A DNA stretch of 64,000 nt from Vibrio xiamenensis (GCF_900100015.1 NZ_FNDD01000017.1:1-64000); one strand, 5' to 3'. Positions 52,289 to 62,534 are shown, counted from the stretch's first letter. Made by a program: numbers and translations. Notes: a model not told the origin generated them from the sequence alone.

Positions 52289-53452
52289 GTGACCACCCAG
52301 ACCAAGACAAGCGCTGCGCTTGATTTAAAAACGCTTTACCAAGGCTTTCGTGACCCTTTGGTGATTAAAGCCCTGGCCGAGAAAATATTCGCCAAGGCAA
52401 AGCACCTTGAGCAGCCTATTAAGGTGATGGAAGTGTGCGGCGGCCATACCCATACCATTATGAAATATGGTCTCAGTCAGTTGCTGCCAGATAACATTAC
52501 GTTTATTCACGGCCCAGGCTGCCCGGTGTGTGTGATGCCCAAAGAGCGTATTGATAATGCGATTGAATTGGCCATGCTGCCGAATACCATCTTGGTTACC
52601 CTTGGCGATATGATCCGCGTGCCGGGCTCCAAAGGTACCCTCGCCCAGTGCCGAGCTAAAGGCTTTGATGTACGGCCGATTTATGATCCGCTCGATACGC
52701 TTAGCATTGCTAGAGACAATCCAAGCAAAAACGTGATTTATTTTGCGATTGGTTTTGAAACCACCACCCCGATGTCGGCCATACTTATCGAACTTGCCGA
52801 GCAGCAAAACATTACCAATTTGTACCTGCACTGTAACCACGTTCTCGTGCCGCCCGCCATTGATGCGGTGATGAGTGATGGCCGCGCCAAAGTTAACGCG
52901 TTTATCGGCCCATCGCATGTCAGCGTCATAACTGGCGCTGGCATCTACCAAAGTGTCGCAAAGCGCTATCAACTTCCGGTGGTGGTTGCTGGGTTTGAAC
53001 CTGTCGATATGATGGAGTCGCTACTGATGTTGGTTGAACTAACTCTGCAAGCCCAGCGTGACTCGCGCACTGAGATCGAGCCAGTGGCAATCCAATATAC
53101 TCGCGCGGTCACCATGGAGGGTAACTCGCTGGCCATCCAAAAAGTAAACCAGTATTTTGAGCGGCGCGCTCAATTTCGCTGGCGCGGACTTGGCGACATT
53201 GCCGATTCAGCGCTCAAGCTCAGGGCTGAATATGCCCACCGCGATGCGGAATTGGTGTTCCATTACGCCTTATCAAATCAACCATTAAACGATCATAAAG
53301 CGTGTCAGTGCGGCGATATTTTACGTGGTATTGCTAAACCGAGCGATTGCAAAGTGTTTGGCCGCAACTGCACGCCCAATAATCCGATGGGCAGCTGCAT
53401 GGTGAGCTCCGAAGGCGCTTGCAATGCCTATTTCCGTTATTTGGGCGTCTAA
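52289..53452 (+). CDS. hypD: Hydrogenase maturation factor HypD
   Basis: Iron-sulfur scaffold on which the Fe(CN)2CO moiety is built with HypC and HypE. The 387-residue protein has MEVCGGHTHTIMKYG, FIHGPGCPVCVMP and GFETTTP (catalytic loops), and the C-terminal [4Fe-4S] ligands (ACQCGDILRG, CKVFGRNCTP and SSEGACNAYFRY). Starts at GTG 52289 with AGGAAC nearby; 59 bp after hypC. Confidence 0.95.
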   Translation: MTTQTKTSAALDLKTLYQGFRDPLVIKALAEKIFAKAKHLEQPIKVMEVCGGHTHTIMKYGLSQLLPDNITFIHGPGCPVCVMPKERIDNAIELAMLPNTILVTLGDMIRVPGSKGTLAQCRAKGFDVRPIYDPLDTLSIARDNPSKNVIYFAIGFETTTPMSAILIELAEQQNITNLYLHCNHVLVPPAIDAVMSDGRAKVNAFIGPSHVSVITGAGIYQSVAKRYQLPVVVAGFEPVDMMESLLMLVELTLQAQRDSRTEIEPVAIQYTRAVTMEGNSLAIQKVNQYFERRAQFRWRGLGDIADSALKLRAEYAHRDAELVFHYALSNQPLNDHKACQCGDILRGIAKPSDCKVFGRNCTPNNPMGSCMVSSEGACNAYFRYLGV

Positions 53453-53522
53453 CTTCGCCCATTGAGATCCGTATTTTTAACCCCGGCGCTGCGCATTGTG
53501 CTTCGCCGCAAAGGAATTTCTC

Positions 53523-54557
53523 GTGAGACAGATTCAACTTAGCCACGGCGGCGGCGGTCAGCAAATGAACCAATTGATTAGCCAACTGTTTTTTCACCAC
53601 TTCGCCAATGATATTTTGCTCAAAAGCGAAGATGCAGCGCGCCTGACCACCCAAGGCGAAATTGCGCTCACGACCGACAGTTTCACCGTCGCGCCGCTGT
53701 TTTTCGCTGGTGGTGATATTGGCAAATTAGCCATTGCTGGCACGGTCAATGATCTGGCAATGATGGGCGCCAAACCGGACTACCTCACGTGTAGCTTTAT
53801 GATTGAAGAAGGCTTCCCCTACACAGAGCTTGAGCGCATTGTTAAGAGCATGGCCAAAGAGCTCAAAGTAAGCGGCGCGCAAATTGTTTGTGGTGACACC
53901 AAAGTGGTGCCAAAAGGCTGTGTTGATGGCCTGTTTATTAACACTGCAGGCGTCGGTAATTTCTATCAGGCGCAGCGCCCCAGTGCCAGCGCAATTGCCG
54001 ATGACGATGCGATTTTAGTCTCCGGCGATATTGGTCGCCACGGCGCGTGTATTTTGATGGCGCGCGATGCGCTTAAGCTCAGTTCGAGTCTAACCAGTGA
54101 TTGCACTACGCTTTGGCCTCGGGTAAGCGCCTTGCTCAATCACAGGCTGCCTGTGCATGCGCTGCGCGATGCGACCCGTGGCGGCTTATCCGCGGTGTTA
54201 AATGAATGGAGCGCCGCCTCGCAAGTGAATATCAATGTGATTGAAGAGCGTATTCCGGTGAGTGATGAAGTGAAAGGACTGTGCGAATTATACGGTTTTG
54301 AGCCCTATGATTTAGCCAACGAAGGCACTATGCTAATTGCCCTGCCGCAGCGCGATGCCCAAGCCGCGCTTGATGTACTCAGGCAGTTTGACCCCAATGC
54401 GTGCCAGATTGGCAGCGCATCCGCTCATCGTCAACCAAGTCATCACCAAACCAACGGTTCGCAGTCACCGCAACCTAAAGTGATTTTGCACAGCCCATGG
54501 GGCAGTCGCCGCTATCTTGAGCTGCCACAAGGTGAGTTATTACCTAGGATTTGTTGA
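53523..54557 (+). CDS. hypE: Hydrogenase maturation factor HypE
   Basis: Dehydrates the thiocarbamate at its C-terminal Cys to thiocyanate, giving the CN ligands. The 344-residue PurM-like protein has LSHGGGGQQMNQL, TDSFTVAPLFFAGGDIG and GDTKVVPKG (ATP site), and ends in PRIC with the reactive terminal Cys. GTG 53523 has AAAGGA 7-8 bases before it and is preferred over TTG 53496. Last gene of hupE-hypFCDE. Confidence 0.95.
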   Translation: MRQIQLSHGGGGQQMNQLISQLFFHHFANDILLKSEDAARLTTQGEIALTTDSFTVAPLFFAGGDIGKLAIAGTVNDLAMMGAKPDYLTCSFMIEEGFPYTELERIVKSMAKELKVSGAQIVCGDTKVVPKGCVDGLFINTAGVGNFYQAQRPSASAIADDDAILVSGDIGRHGACILMARDALKLSSSLTSDCTTLWPRVSALLNHRLPVHALRDATRGGLSAVLNEWSAASQVNINVIEERIPVSDEVKGLCELYGFEPYDLANEGTMLIALPQRDAQAALDVLRQFDPNACQIGSASAHRQPSHHQTNGSQSPQPKVILHSPWGSRRYLELPQGELLPRIC

Positions 54558-54603
54558 CCAAAGCGGTTTAACAAAGCCTATTCACCCAACGACATAACCT
54601 CGC

Positions 54604-54635
54604 AAAGCGCTCTTCTTTGGTTGGGCGCTTTATTT
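54604..54635 (+). terminator. Intrinsic terminator after hypE
   Basis: Stem AAAGCGC / GCGCTTT, 14-base loop, then TATTT; 47 bp after the hypE stop. Confidence 0.65.
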
Positions 54636-54742
54636 GCTGCTAGCGCTTTATAGACGGCTTAGCGCTTGGCTTACATTGGCGATTGTGTACAAGCTTGCTG
54701 ACAGTGCGATGTTAGTCATCTCTACGTTAGTCAATGGCTACA

Positions 54743-55519
54743 TCAGTCAATATCGTGCACGACAATCTCACCACACATACAATCCAGCACTGGAATAGTC
54801 AATTTCCCTGCGCCACTGCGCTCAATGGAAGCGCCTGCTGAATAAATAAGATCAAGTTTGTATTTTTGCTCTTTTTCGACAAAACGATGAGCAACGTGTT
54901 TGTGACCAAATACAATAGCATCGATACGAGAGCGTTGTTTTTCTTCATCGATAATCACTTTTTTAAATAATTCATCATCACGAAGCTTTTGAAAATAGTT
55001 GTAATAAAAAGGATGGTGATGCAAAGCAACGATTATTTTACGTTGCTGCTGAGAATGATTAATCTCGTTTAATATACGATCTAATTCACTTAACTGCGCT
55101 TTACCAATTTCGCCTTGCGCTCCCCACAACTTATAGTTATTCATCTCTTCGAGCATAGAATCAATTAAAATAAAGCTATGGTCATCAATATCAACGCGAA
55201 GTGGATAGTCCACATCGCCACTGATGTATTTTTTAAACCGCGCAACACACTCTTCACTTTCAACGATACCATTTGCGCCGTAATCGTGATTACCTGGCGT
55301 GCATAGCACTTGCAATCCGGCATGGGTTAATTTGTCAATCTGCTGTTTGGCTTCGCGGTATTGACCAAGTGCGCCATCGTCAACAATATCTCCCGTAATA
55401 ATAACCACTTTAGACTGATGAACCGACTGAAAAGCCACTATCCAATCAACGATTGAGGCAAAATTCTCAAGGTTATGAGATTGACCAATATGAATATCGG
55501 ATAAATGAATAAACTTCAT
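54743..55519 (-). CDS. Metallophosphoesterase
   Basis: Cytosolic phosphodiesterase/phosphatase of 258 residues. The calcineurin-type metal motifs are in order: FIHLSDIHIG, VIITGDIVDDG, TPGNHDYG, VALHHHPFYY and VFGHKHVAHRF. The CpdA-like size and layout suggest a cyclic-nucleotide or other phosphodiesterase, but the substrate is unproven. ATG 55519 starts the canonical first motif; the frame continues upstream to 55585. Confidence 0.88.
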   Translation of the reverse strand: MKFIHLSDIHIGQSHNLENFASIVDWIVAFQSVHQSKVVIITGDIVDDGALGQYREAKQQIDKLTHAGLQVLCTPGNHDYGANGIVESEECVARFKKYISGDVDYPLRVDIDDHSFILIDSMLEEMNNYKLWGAQGEIGKAQLSELDRILNEINHSQQQRKIIVALHHHPFYYNYFQKLRDDELFKKVIIDEEKQRSRIDAIVFGHKHVAHRFVEKEQKYKLDLIYSAGASIERSGAGKLTIPVLDCMCGEIVVHDID

Positions 55520-55789
55520 AGCACGCAACCTTACCGTGATGAGCGTGAACTCATTAATAACAGACAGGATCAATACGCGGCTCACTCGAATGATGCAATG
55601 AGCAAGTGTTGCTTATTTGAGATTTATTAAATCCAATCCATTTATCTCATCTAGCTGCATTTAACTTTTAACGTCATAAAAATTACGAATCCAACCATAA
55701 ATAAATATAACTTCACTTTATATCCTTTATCACCCCGTAATATTACCTAGTGTCTTATTTGCGGTATTCACTCTTGCGTATAATCGATT

Positions 55790-55805
55790 ACGCAAACGTT
55801 TATCT
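55790..55805 (+). promoter_or_regulatory. Candidate PurR box
   Basis: ACGCAAACGTTTATCT matches the purine-repressor consensus except near its right end. It lies about 160 bp before the nucleotidase gene, whose role in nucleotide scavenging fits PurR control. Confidence 0.55.
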
Positions 55806-55963
55806 ATCAGTAAACCAATTAAAATAGCGATAATACATTTATAACCTCCATTATTTAAATGTTATTTCATTAGTCCTATTTAAAATGATAAACAGCGCCA
55901 TTTAATCAGTTGTAATTAATAAATCACCATGAATTTAATCTTCATGGAACGGATGGTAATAAC

Positions 55964-58120
55964 ATGATGTATAAAAAAAGCGCTTTAGCATTAGCGTTAG
56001 TTGCGGTGCTTTGTGGCTGTCACGATGATTCAAATAACGATGACACCAGCGGCTCAAATTCTGGCTACTCCAACAGCGTCAGCGATGGCCAGACCCTCAC
56101 CAACACCGATGATGTTGTGGCTATTGGTCAAGATTCCGGTGAAGATAGCGTAACTATCACCATCGGCGCGACTTCAGACATTCATGGCCGTCTGTTTGCT
56201 TACGACTATGCCACGCTAAGCGAAGATGCTGATACTGGCTTAACCAAAATTGAAAGTGTAATCGATACGGTAAGACAGCAAGACCAAGATGCGCTGTTTA
56301 TCGATATAGGCGATACCGTTCAAGGTAACTCGGCGGCACTTTTTAACGACTATGACACTCACCCTATGGTCGATGCCCTGAATACCTTGCAATACAATGT
56401 TTGGGTACCAGGCAACCACGAATTTAACTTTGAACGCTCGTTTATCGACCGTAACTTAGAAAACTTCGGCGGCGCAGTTATCTCAAGCAACATAAAATGG
56501 AGCGACTCCGACGTTAACTACATCAAACCTTACCAAATCTTTAATATAAAAGGGGTAACGGTTGCCGTGGTTGCGGTCACACCATCTAACGTGCCGAACT
56601 GGGAGGCCTCTTCCCCTGACCATTTTGCTAACCTTGCTTTTGAAGATGAGCTAGCATCTGTTCGCGACGCCGTCGATGAAGCCATTAGCCAATATAATCC
56701 TGATGTCGTCATCGGTGCATTTCACCTTGGCCGCAGTGAAAATGGGACAGGTACCTATCGAATTGCCTCTGAGCTTGCCGACAAATTCGATGTTATTTTT
56801 GCCGGTCACGAACACGCAGAATACATTGAAATGGTTGAGAAAGATGCCTATAGCGACAGTTACACGGGCACCGACATCGCGAATAACGACCAAGAAGATA
56901 AGTCGATTTCAGGCACTTATGATCAAACCACTCGCGAGTCAAAAGTAAAAATCATCGAACCGGGCAAATGGGGCTGGGCACTTGCCACAGCAAATATTGA
57001 ACTGAAAAAAGACGCAGATGGCGCGTGGCAAATGGTCGATACCACTCTTGCTAATCACCAAACAAATGATGTGGAAGAGGATCCAAATGGTCTCCTTTAT
57101 ACCGAGTTTTCTTGGGTGCATGAAGAGTCGGTCGCTGATACTAGCCAGCAACAAGGTGTGGTGACGGGTAACTTTACCCCGTCGTCAACCGGTTACGCTG
57201 ATGAAGCAACCGGTGAAGATTTCGATGTTGAAGCCGATCGTTTGTATTCCACTATTCATTACGCCAAAGTTCATGACACACCACTGATTGACTTTATTAA
57301 CCAAATTCAAATTCAAAACATTGCCAAAGCCGGTTATCAAGTCGATGTTTCAGCCGCGTCGCTGTTTTCTGACCAAACCAATCTGGTCGATGGCGAAGCG
57401 TACACCAAAGCCAAATCGGCCAATTTGTACAAATACGACAACACCTTGCTGGGTGTAAACATCACAGGCGCTAACCTGAAGAAGTTTATGGAGTGGTCAT
57501 ACAGCTACTTTAACACTTATACCGATGGCGACCTCACCTACTCTTTTAACCCTAACGCTAACGCTTACAACTATGATCAGTTCGACGGTGATATTCAGTA
57601 CACCGTCGACCTCACCGGTGATGCCTACAGCCAAAGTGAAAATCAAGATGGCTCATATACGGTGACGAACCCTGGCTCGCGCATTGAAATTACTTCAATT
57701 GGCGGACAAGCCTTTGATGCCAATGCCACCTACAAGATCGCGGTGAACAATTATCGCTATGGAACCCAGTTACTGACTTATGGCTGGGTAAGCAGCGATG
57801 ACGTGTTCTACGAATCAACCAACGAAGAGGTTTATGCAGTGCGCGACATGCTGACGGAGTATGCGAGCCAAAATAGCGGCGTTGATGTCGGAAGCTTTAG
57901 CGGCAATACCAACTGGTCATTTGTGCAAGACGCGGCAATTGAAGCGGCGCGCAGCGATGGCGGACAAGGTCAAGCACTATGGCAGCAATTACAGAGTAAG
58001 CAGATCTGTGTACAGATTGAGCCAGGCTCGCGTGAAGAAGCCATTTCTGTGTCACTGAACCCAAGTAACACCGACAGTTACTACGCCAATCCAACCGGTA
58101 CGGCTGCGGGCTGTAATTGA
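55964..58120 (+). CDS. 5'-nucleotidase/cyclic phosphodiesterase family lipoprotein
   Basis: Lipoprotein (lipobox LCGC19) of 718 residues, so membrane-anchored and periplasmic or surface-exposed. The UshA/CpdB-type metal motifs are ATSDIHGRLF, FIDIGDTVQGN, WVPGNHEFNF, GAFHLGRSENG and FAGHEHAEY. The C-terminal nucleotide-binding domain follows (from about 440; KYDNTLLGVNITGANL). Likely releases nucleosides from extracellular nucleotides. A PurR-like box lies upstream. It has an Asp/Ser-rich linker after the lipid Cys, as in the GH3 protein. Confidence 0.9.
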   Translation: MMYKKSALALALVAVLCGCHDDSNNDDTSGSNSGYSNSVSDGQTLTNTDDVVAIGQDSGEDSVTITIGATSDIHGRLFAYDYATLSEDADTGLTKIESVIDTVRQQDQDALFIDIGDTVQGNSAALFNDYDTHPMVDALNTLQYNVWVPGNHEFNFERSFIDRNLENFGGAVISSNIKWSDSDVNYIKPYQIFNIKGVTVAVVAVTPSNVPNWEASSPDHFANLAFEDELASVRDAVDEAISQYNPDVVIGAFHLGRSENGTGTYRIASELADKFDVIFAGHEHAEYIEMVEKDAYSDSYTGTDIANNDQEDKSISGTYDQTTRESKVKIIEPGKWGWALATANIELKKDADGAWQMVDTTLANHQTNDVEEDPNGLLYTEFSWVHEESVADTSQQQGVVTGNFTPSSTGYADEATGEDFDVEADRLYSTIHYAKVHDTPLIDFINQIQIQNIAKAGYQVDVSAASLFSDQTNLVDGEAYTKAKSANLYKYDNTLLGVNITGANLKKFMEWSYSYFNTYTDGDLTYSFNPNANAYNYDQFDGDIQYTVDLTGDAYSQSENQDGSYTVTNPGSRIEITSIGGQAFDANATYKIAVNNYRYGTQLLTYGWVSSDDVFYESTNEEVYAVRDMLTEYASQNSGVDVGSFSGNTNWSFVQDAAIEAARSDGGQGQALWQQLQSKQICVQIEPGSREEAISVSLNPSNTDSYYANPTGTAAGCN

Positions 58121-58273
58121 TGTGCAGCTTAACTTTACATTGAATTGTTTAAGCAAATCGAATGGTTTAAACAGATTGCGGCGCACTGGTGCGCCGCTTT
58201 TTGCCATTTCGCTCTAGGATTCAGTTCTACTTGTCTATCATCACTTTTTTTACTTACCCCACTTATAACGACT

Positions 58274-59401
58274 ATGGATAAGCTTAAAAAATACGCCTTC
58301 CCATTGATCATTGCTCTGATTTCCAGTGCGATATTTTATCTGTCACCGAGTCTTAGCCAAACTGTGCGCCCTCATTCGCCATTAACTCAGCATTTTGTCG
58401 AGGCACGTGTGGTAGAAATTGAAAGCCAGCAGCTCAAACCCGACCCTCAGGTTCCATCGATAATGACCGGTAGGCAGATTTTTAGTGCGGAGATTTTACA
58501 AGGTGAAGAGCAAGGAAAGCAGGTTCGCGTGACCAATCCGCTCAGTCGCCAGCACAATGTGTATGTCAAGGCTGGCGATCACTTTATCATGCTGGTGAGA
58601 CTCAAAAATGGCGAACCCTATTATTGGGCTTATAACCACAAACGCTCACCCGCCATTTATGCGATGTTAGCTCTATTCCTGTTGCTGTTAATTGGGTTTG
58701 GTAAGCAGCAGGGGCTGAATTCGATCGTATCGCTGTATTTCACCGCAGCGTTGATCATTGGCGTTTTAATTCCGGCGATATTTGCTGGTTGGAACCCGAT
58801 TCTCGTCACCATCGTTTTAATCGCGATTAAAATCGTGGTCAATTATATTTTGGTGTGCGGCTATAACACCAAAAGCCTGTGCGCTATGTTCGGTACCCTG
58901 CTTGGCGTCGTGGCTGCCGGGTTATGTTCTCAACTGTTTGGGGAACTGGCACATCTGTCTGGCATCTACCTTGATAAGGGTGAAGATGTCATTTATCTGA
59001 CCACTGCGCACCCGATTCAAGTTCGTTGGCTGATGTTCACCGCGATCATGATTTCTGCCTTAGGTGCGGTGATGGACGTCGCGATTTCGATCGCTTCTTG
59101 CTATCACGAGTTGCGCCAAACCGATGCAACTCTAACACCAAAACAGCTGCGCCACGCGAGTATGAACGTAGGGCGCGACATCATGGGCACCATGACCAAT
59201 ACCTTAATATTAGCCATCGCTGGAGGCTCGTTGACCACCATGATGATGGTGTGGGGTTTTGAAATGCCTGTGATTCAATTTATCAATACGCCGCTGGTGG
59301 CGATGGCGATGGTTCACGCACTAGCAGGGAGTATCGGTATCGTTCTCACCATTCCGCTAACCGCTTGGCTTGCTTCGTGGTTATTTTCTTCAAATCGTTA
59401 A
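58274..59401 (+). CDS. YibE/F-family membrane protein
   Basis: About 375 residues: an N-terminal helix (YAFPLIIALISSAIFYL), a periplasmic beta-rich part (residues 30-130; VEARVVEIESQQ), then seven or so helices from about residue 135, including MNVGRDIMGTMTNTLILAIAGG, the conserved polar segment of the YibE/F family. Function unknown; transport is assumed from topology. A frame upstream to 58145 exists, but MDKLKKYAFP at 58274 gives a standard start. Confidence 0.85.
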   Translation: MDKLKKYAFPLIIALISSAIFYLSPSLSQTVRPHSPLTQHFVEARVVEIESQQLKPDPQVPSIMTGRQIFSAEILQGEEQGKQVRVTNPLSRQHNVYVKAGDHFIMLVRLKNGEPYYWAYNHKRSPAIYAMLALFLLLLIGFGKQQGLNSIVSLYFTAALIIGVLIPAIFAGWNPILVTIVLIAIKIVVNYILVCGYNTKSLCAMFGTLLGVVAAGLCSQLFGELAHLSGIYLDKGEDVIYLTTAHPIQVRWLMFTAIMISALGAVMDVAISIASCYHELRQTDATLTPKQLRHASMNVGRDIMGTMTNTLILAIAGGSLTTMMMVWGFEMPVIQFINTPLVAMAMVHALAGSIGIVLTIPLTAWLASWLFSSNR

Positions 59402-59493
59402 ATGAGTATTTTCTTTGCGCCAATTATTCGATTTACAGTCTGACATATGGCTGTTCTTACCTTATGACGTGATTACCTTATGAATAGATAAAA

Positions 59494-59517
59494 AAAGCGA
59501 GCTTATAGGCTCGCTTT
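59494..59517. terminator. Bidirectional terminator
   Basis: 9-bp stem AAAGCGAGC / GCTCGCTTT with a 6-base loop, between convergent yibE/F-type and alcohol-dehydrogenase genes. Confidence 0.8.
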
Positions 59518-59529
59518 CATGGTCAATAC

Positions 59530-60573
59530 TTAAGCCAGAGTTGACATATCAATCACAAATCGATGGGCAAGATCGCCCGATTCTAGCTGCTCAAACGCGT
59601 GATTGATTTCATCCATACGAATCATTTCACATTCAGGATAAACATCGTGTTCAGCGCAGAAATCAAGCAGCTCTTGAGTTTCCGCAATGCCGCCAATTAG
59701 CGACCCCGCGATGCGACGACGTCCAAATATCAGCGGAAGGGTCATCGGCTCTTCGAGCGGCCCAATTTGACCAACAATAACCAGTGAACCATCGAGCGCT
59801 AATAACGGTGTGTAAATATTGACGTCGTGTTTGGTCGGCACGGTATCAATAATTAGATCCAACGACGATGCAGCCGCTTTCATTGCCTCGGCATCGGTTG
59901 AGGCAAGAATGCCCTTCGCGCCAATCTCTTTTGCCTGTTGCTCTTTATTGGTTGAACGGCTGATCACAGTAACTTCGGCGCCCATCGCAACCGCAAGTTT
60001 TACGGCCATATGACCAAGGCCGCCTAAACCAATCACACCAACACGCGAACCTTTGGTTACGTTCCAAGTGCGAAGCGGAGAATAAGTTGTGATCCCGGCA
60101 CATAAGATAGGCGCAGTGCGCGACATATCTAACGATTCTGGAACTCGCAAGACGAATTCTTCTCTGACAACAATATGTTTCGAATAGCCACCCTGAGTAA
60201 TGTCTCCAGTAAGACGATCTGGTGCACCGTACGTCGGCGTCATGCCATTTTGGCAATATTGCTCTTCCCCGTCATGACAGTGCTGACACTCTTGGCAACT
60301 ATCCACCATACAACCAACTGCCACACGGTCGCCAACTTTGTATTTGCTGGTCTCGCTACCGACTGACGTGACAATGCCGACAATTTCATGTCCGGGAACC
60401 AGTGGGTAAGGTTGCGGTCCCCAATCACCATTGACAGTATGTAAATCTGAGTGACACACGCCACAATAAGTGATTTCAATCGCAACATCATTTGGACGTA
60501 ATTCACGACGTTCAAAATGATAAGGTTTAAGAGCTTCATTCTCTGAATGTGCCGCGTAACCAACTGTTTTCAT
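59530..60573 (-). CDS. Zinc-dependent alcohol/aldehyde dehydrogenase (YahK type)
   Basis: NADP-linked medium-chain reductase of 347 residues, probably reducing aldehydes. Catalytic-zinc site CGVCHSDLH and GHEIVGIV; structural-zinc cysteines CQECQHCHDGEEQYCQ; Rossmann segment GVIGLGGLGHMAVKLA. This CAD-type layout is that of YahK-like enzymes. Divergent from the aldo/keto reductase, which suggests a shared carbonyl-detoxifying role. Confidence 0.93.
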   Translation of the reverse strand: MKTVGYAAHSENEALKPYHFERRELRPNDVAIEITYCGVCHSDLHTVNGDWGPQPYPLVPGHEIVGIVTSVGSETSKYKVGDRVAVGCMVDSCQECQHCHDGEEQYCQNGMTPTYGAPDRLTGDITQGGYSKHIVVREEFVLRVPESLDMSRTAPILCAGITTYSPLRTWNVTKGSRVGVIGLGGLGHMAVKLAVAMGAEVTVISRSTNKEQQAKEIGAKGILASTDAEAMKAAASSLDLIIDTVPTKHDVNIYTPLLALDGSLVIVGQIGPLEEPMTLPLIFGRRRIAGSLIGGIAETQELLDFCAEHDVYPECEMIRMDEINHAFEQLESGDLAHRFVIDMSTLA

Positions 60574-60992
60574 GTCACAATCCTTTTCTTTGTATTACCA
60601 ATAAACTCAACGGCATAGGTATTTGCCGTAAAAACTACTCTATATTTTTTCAGCTTATTTCTCTTGCCTATATGTCTCGAATGTTTGCCCGATTGCTAGG
60701 CTGCGCCAATTCTGTCTATCAGGTCAGGTGCATCATAATCATGGGAAAAAATGACTCATGCTCTAGCTAAGCTCACAACTTAAGCTTAATTGAAAAAATG
60801 AGTCCCAACTCCAATAGAAAAACAATTTTAGGCAAGTAATCGCTATGATCGTACAACTCAAGCTAAGTGATGGCATGCGATAATGGCTACGCCTTATGTC
60901 CAAGGCGTGTCGCATGAGCAGCTTTGATTTTAACGGACGAATCTTCATTAAAGTTCAGCGTCATCGCATCAAATCAGTACAGTGGAGAGATT
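60574..60992. other. Divergent control region of two reductase genes
   Basis: About 420 bp between the alcohol dehydrogenase and the aldo/keto reductase. It contains a nested inverted repeat at 60874-60916; no gene is seen. Confidence 0.6.
60874..60916. promoter_or_regulatory. Nested inverted repeat upstream of the aldo/keto reductase
   Basis: Outer arms CATGCGA / TCGCATG and inner arms ACGCCTT / AAGGCGT with an ATGTCC loop could fold into one long hairpin. There is no T tract, so it is more likely an operator or mRNA structure than a terminator. Confidence 0.5.
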
Positions 60993-61862
60993 ATGCAATA
61001 CACAACGTTAAACAACGGTCTAAAGATGCCAATGGCAGGTTTTGGCGTTTTTCAGGTAACGGACAAAGACGAGTGCAAACAGTCTGTGCTCAGTGCCATT
61101 CGCGCTGGCTACCGCCTTATAGATACTGCAGCTGTGTATGGCAATGAAGATGCTGTCGGCGATGCTGTACGTGAAGCCATTGAACAAGGTTTGTGTCGCC
61201 GTGAGGAATTGTTCATTACTTCCAAACTGTGGATACAAGATATGGCTAACTACGATGCAGCCGCAGAAGGCATTCAAGCCTCGCTTGAAAGATCTGGCCT
61301 AGAATACTTCGACTTATATCTACTTCACCAAGCGATGAGCGATTATTTCAGCGCCTGGCGAGCATTGGAAGATGCCTACCAAAAAGGTGTGTTAAAGGCG
61401 ATTGGCGTCTCGAACTTTTACGCCCATGTTCTGACGAACTTCTGTGAGACCGTCAAGGTAGTACCTATGGTCAACCAAGTGGAAATGCACCCGTATTTTG
61501 CCCAGCCCGAAGCCATTGAAACCATGAAATACTACAAGGTTCAACCTGAAGCTTGGGCACCACTCGGTGGCGGTCGCCATAAGCCGTTTGAAGACCCAAC
61601 CCTGCAAAATATCGCTACAGCCCACGGTAAGAGCGTGGCGCAAGTGATCCTACGTTGGAACTTACAACGCGGTGTTACTGTCATTCCGAAATCTACCAAA
61701 CCACAGCGTATCGAAGAGAACTTTGATATTTGGGGATTTGAATTATCCGCGCAGGACATGGATGCGATTAATGGCCTTGACTTGGGTTACGTCGGAGAGT
61801 CAGTTAAACACTTTAACCCGCAATTCGTGCGTGGCTGTTTGAGCGTCAAAATTCACGACTAG
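60993..61862 (+). CDS. Aldo/keto reductase
   Basis: NADPH-dependent carbonyl reductase of 289 residues. The catalytic tetrad positions are DTAAVYGNEDAVG (Asp, Tyr), FITSKLWIQD (Lys) and LLHQAMSDY (His), followed by VVPMVNQVEMHPYF and the coenzyme-binding TVIPKSTKPQRIEEN. ATG 60993 has GGAGAG 3-8 bases upstream; the upstream frame from 60924 is unlikely. Confidence 0.93.
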   Translation: MQYTTLNNGLKMPMAGFGVFQVTDKDECKQSVLSAIRAGYRLIDTAAVYGNEDAVGDAVREAIEQGLCRREELFITSKLWIQDMANYDAAAEGIQASLERSGLEYFDLYLLHQAMSDYFSAWRALEDAYQKGVLKAIGVSNFYAHVLTNFCETVKVVPMVNQVEMHPYFAQPEAIETMKYYKVQPEAWAPLGGGRHKPFEDPTLQNIATAHGKSVAQVILRWNLQRGVTVIPKSTKPQRIEENFDIWGFELSAQDMDAINGLDLGYVGESVKHFNPQFVRGCLSVKIHD

Positions 61863-61920
61863 AGATCTAGGCACCAACTAAGTACGCCTAACTCACCTCA
61901 ATCTCGATAGAGAACCGTGT

Positions 61921-62145
61921 TTGATTACCCAGAACACCATCAAACACCGTTCCCTATTTGCTCATCAATGTCTTGGCTCAGCAACTCGCTTCTATAGCAC
62001 AGTTTGGTTCAACTCAAAGGCAGCTTACGCTCAGAAGGTAAATTCGATGACACATAACGAGTGTTTACAATTCGTACGTATTACGGGTGAGTGGCGCATT
62101 TCACACAGCGTTTTAGATGTTGTTTGGCCGCACGATTCAAATTGA
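61921..62145 (+). pseudogene. Remnant of an NTF2-like/lumazine-binding-type protein
   Basis: Only the last 30 residues look protein-like: NECLQFVRITGEWRISHSVL followed by DVVWP resembles the C-terminal strand pair of NTF2-like (SnoaL/lumazine-binding) proteins, where a 'GEW.I' turn is typical. The upstream part of the frame has no recognisable domain and there is no ribosome-binding site. This suggests a decayed gene of which the 3' end remains. Confidence 0.4.
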
Positions 62146-62264
62146 ACTAAAGCTTAAACAATAACCAAGAGGATAATTAGCAATGATTAGCTAGCGACGT
62201 TGCGATAGAACCAAGTTGAACAATGTGTGATGAAAACGGCAATGCAAAAGGAAGCTTTTGAGAT

Positions 62265-62339
<75 letters not shown>

Positions 62340-62534
62340 TTGGCGTCGTGTTGACGGCTATTAATATGCCACAGCCATTCTAAAAGAAAAGCGTTTTTTA
62401 AGCTTTTATCGCTCGTTCGTACAGATAACAATCAAAATAATATCAATCGCTTAATAATTGCTCGTAAACCTTGATTGGCATAAGTCAAAGTGCGTCAATA
62501 ATGCGAAGAATACGCGGCGACAAAAGCCCTTCTT

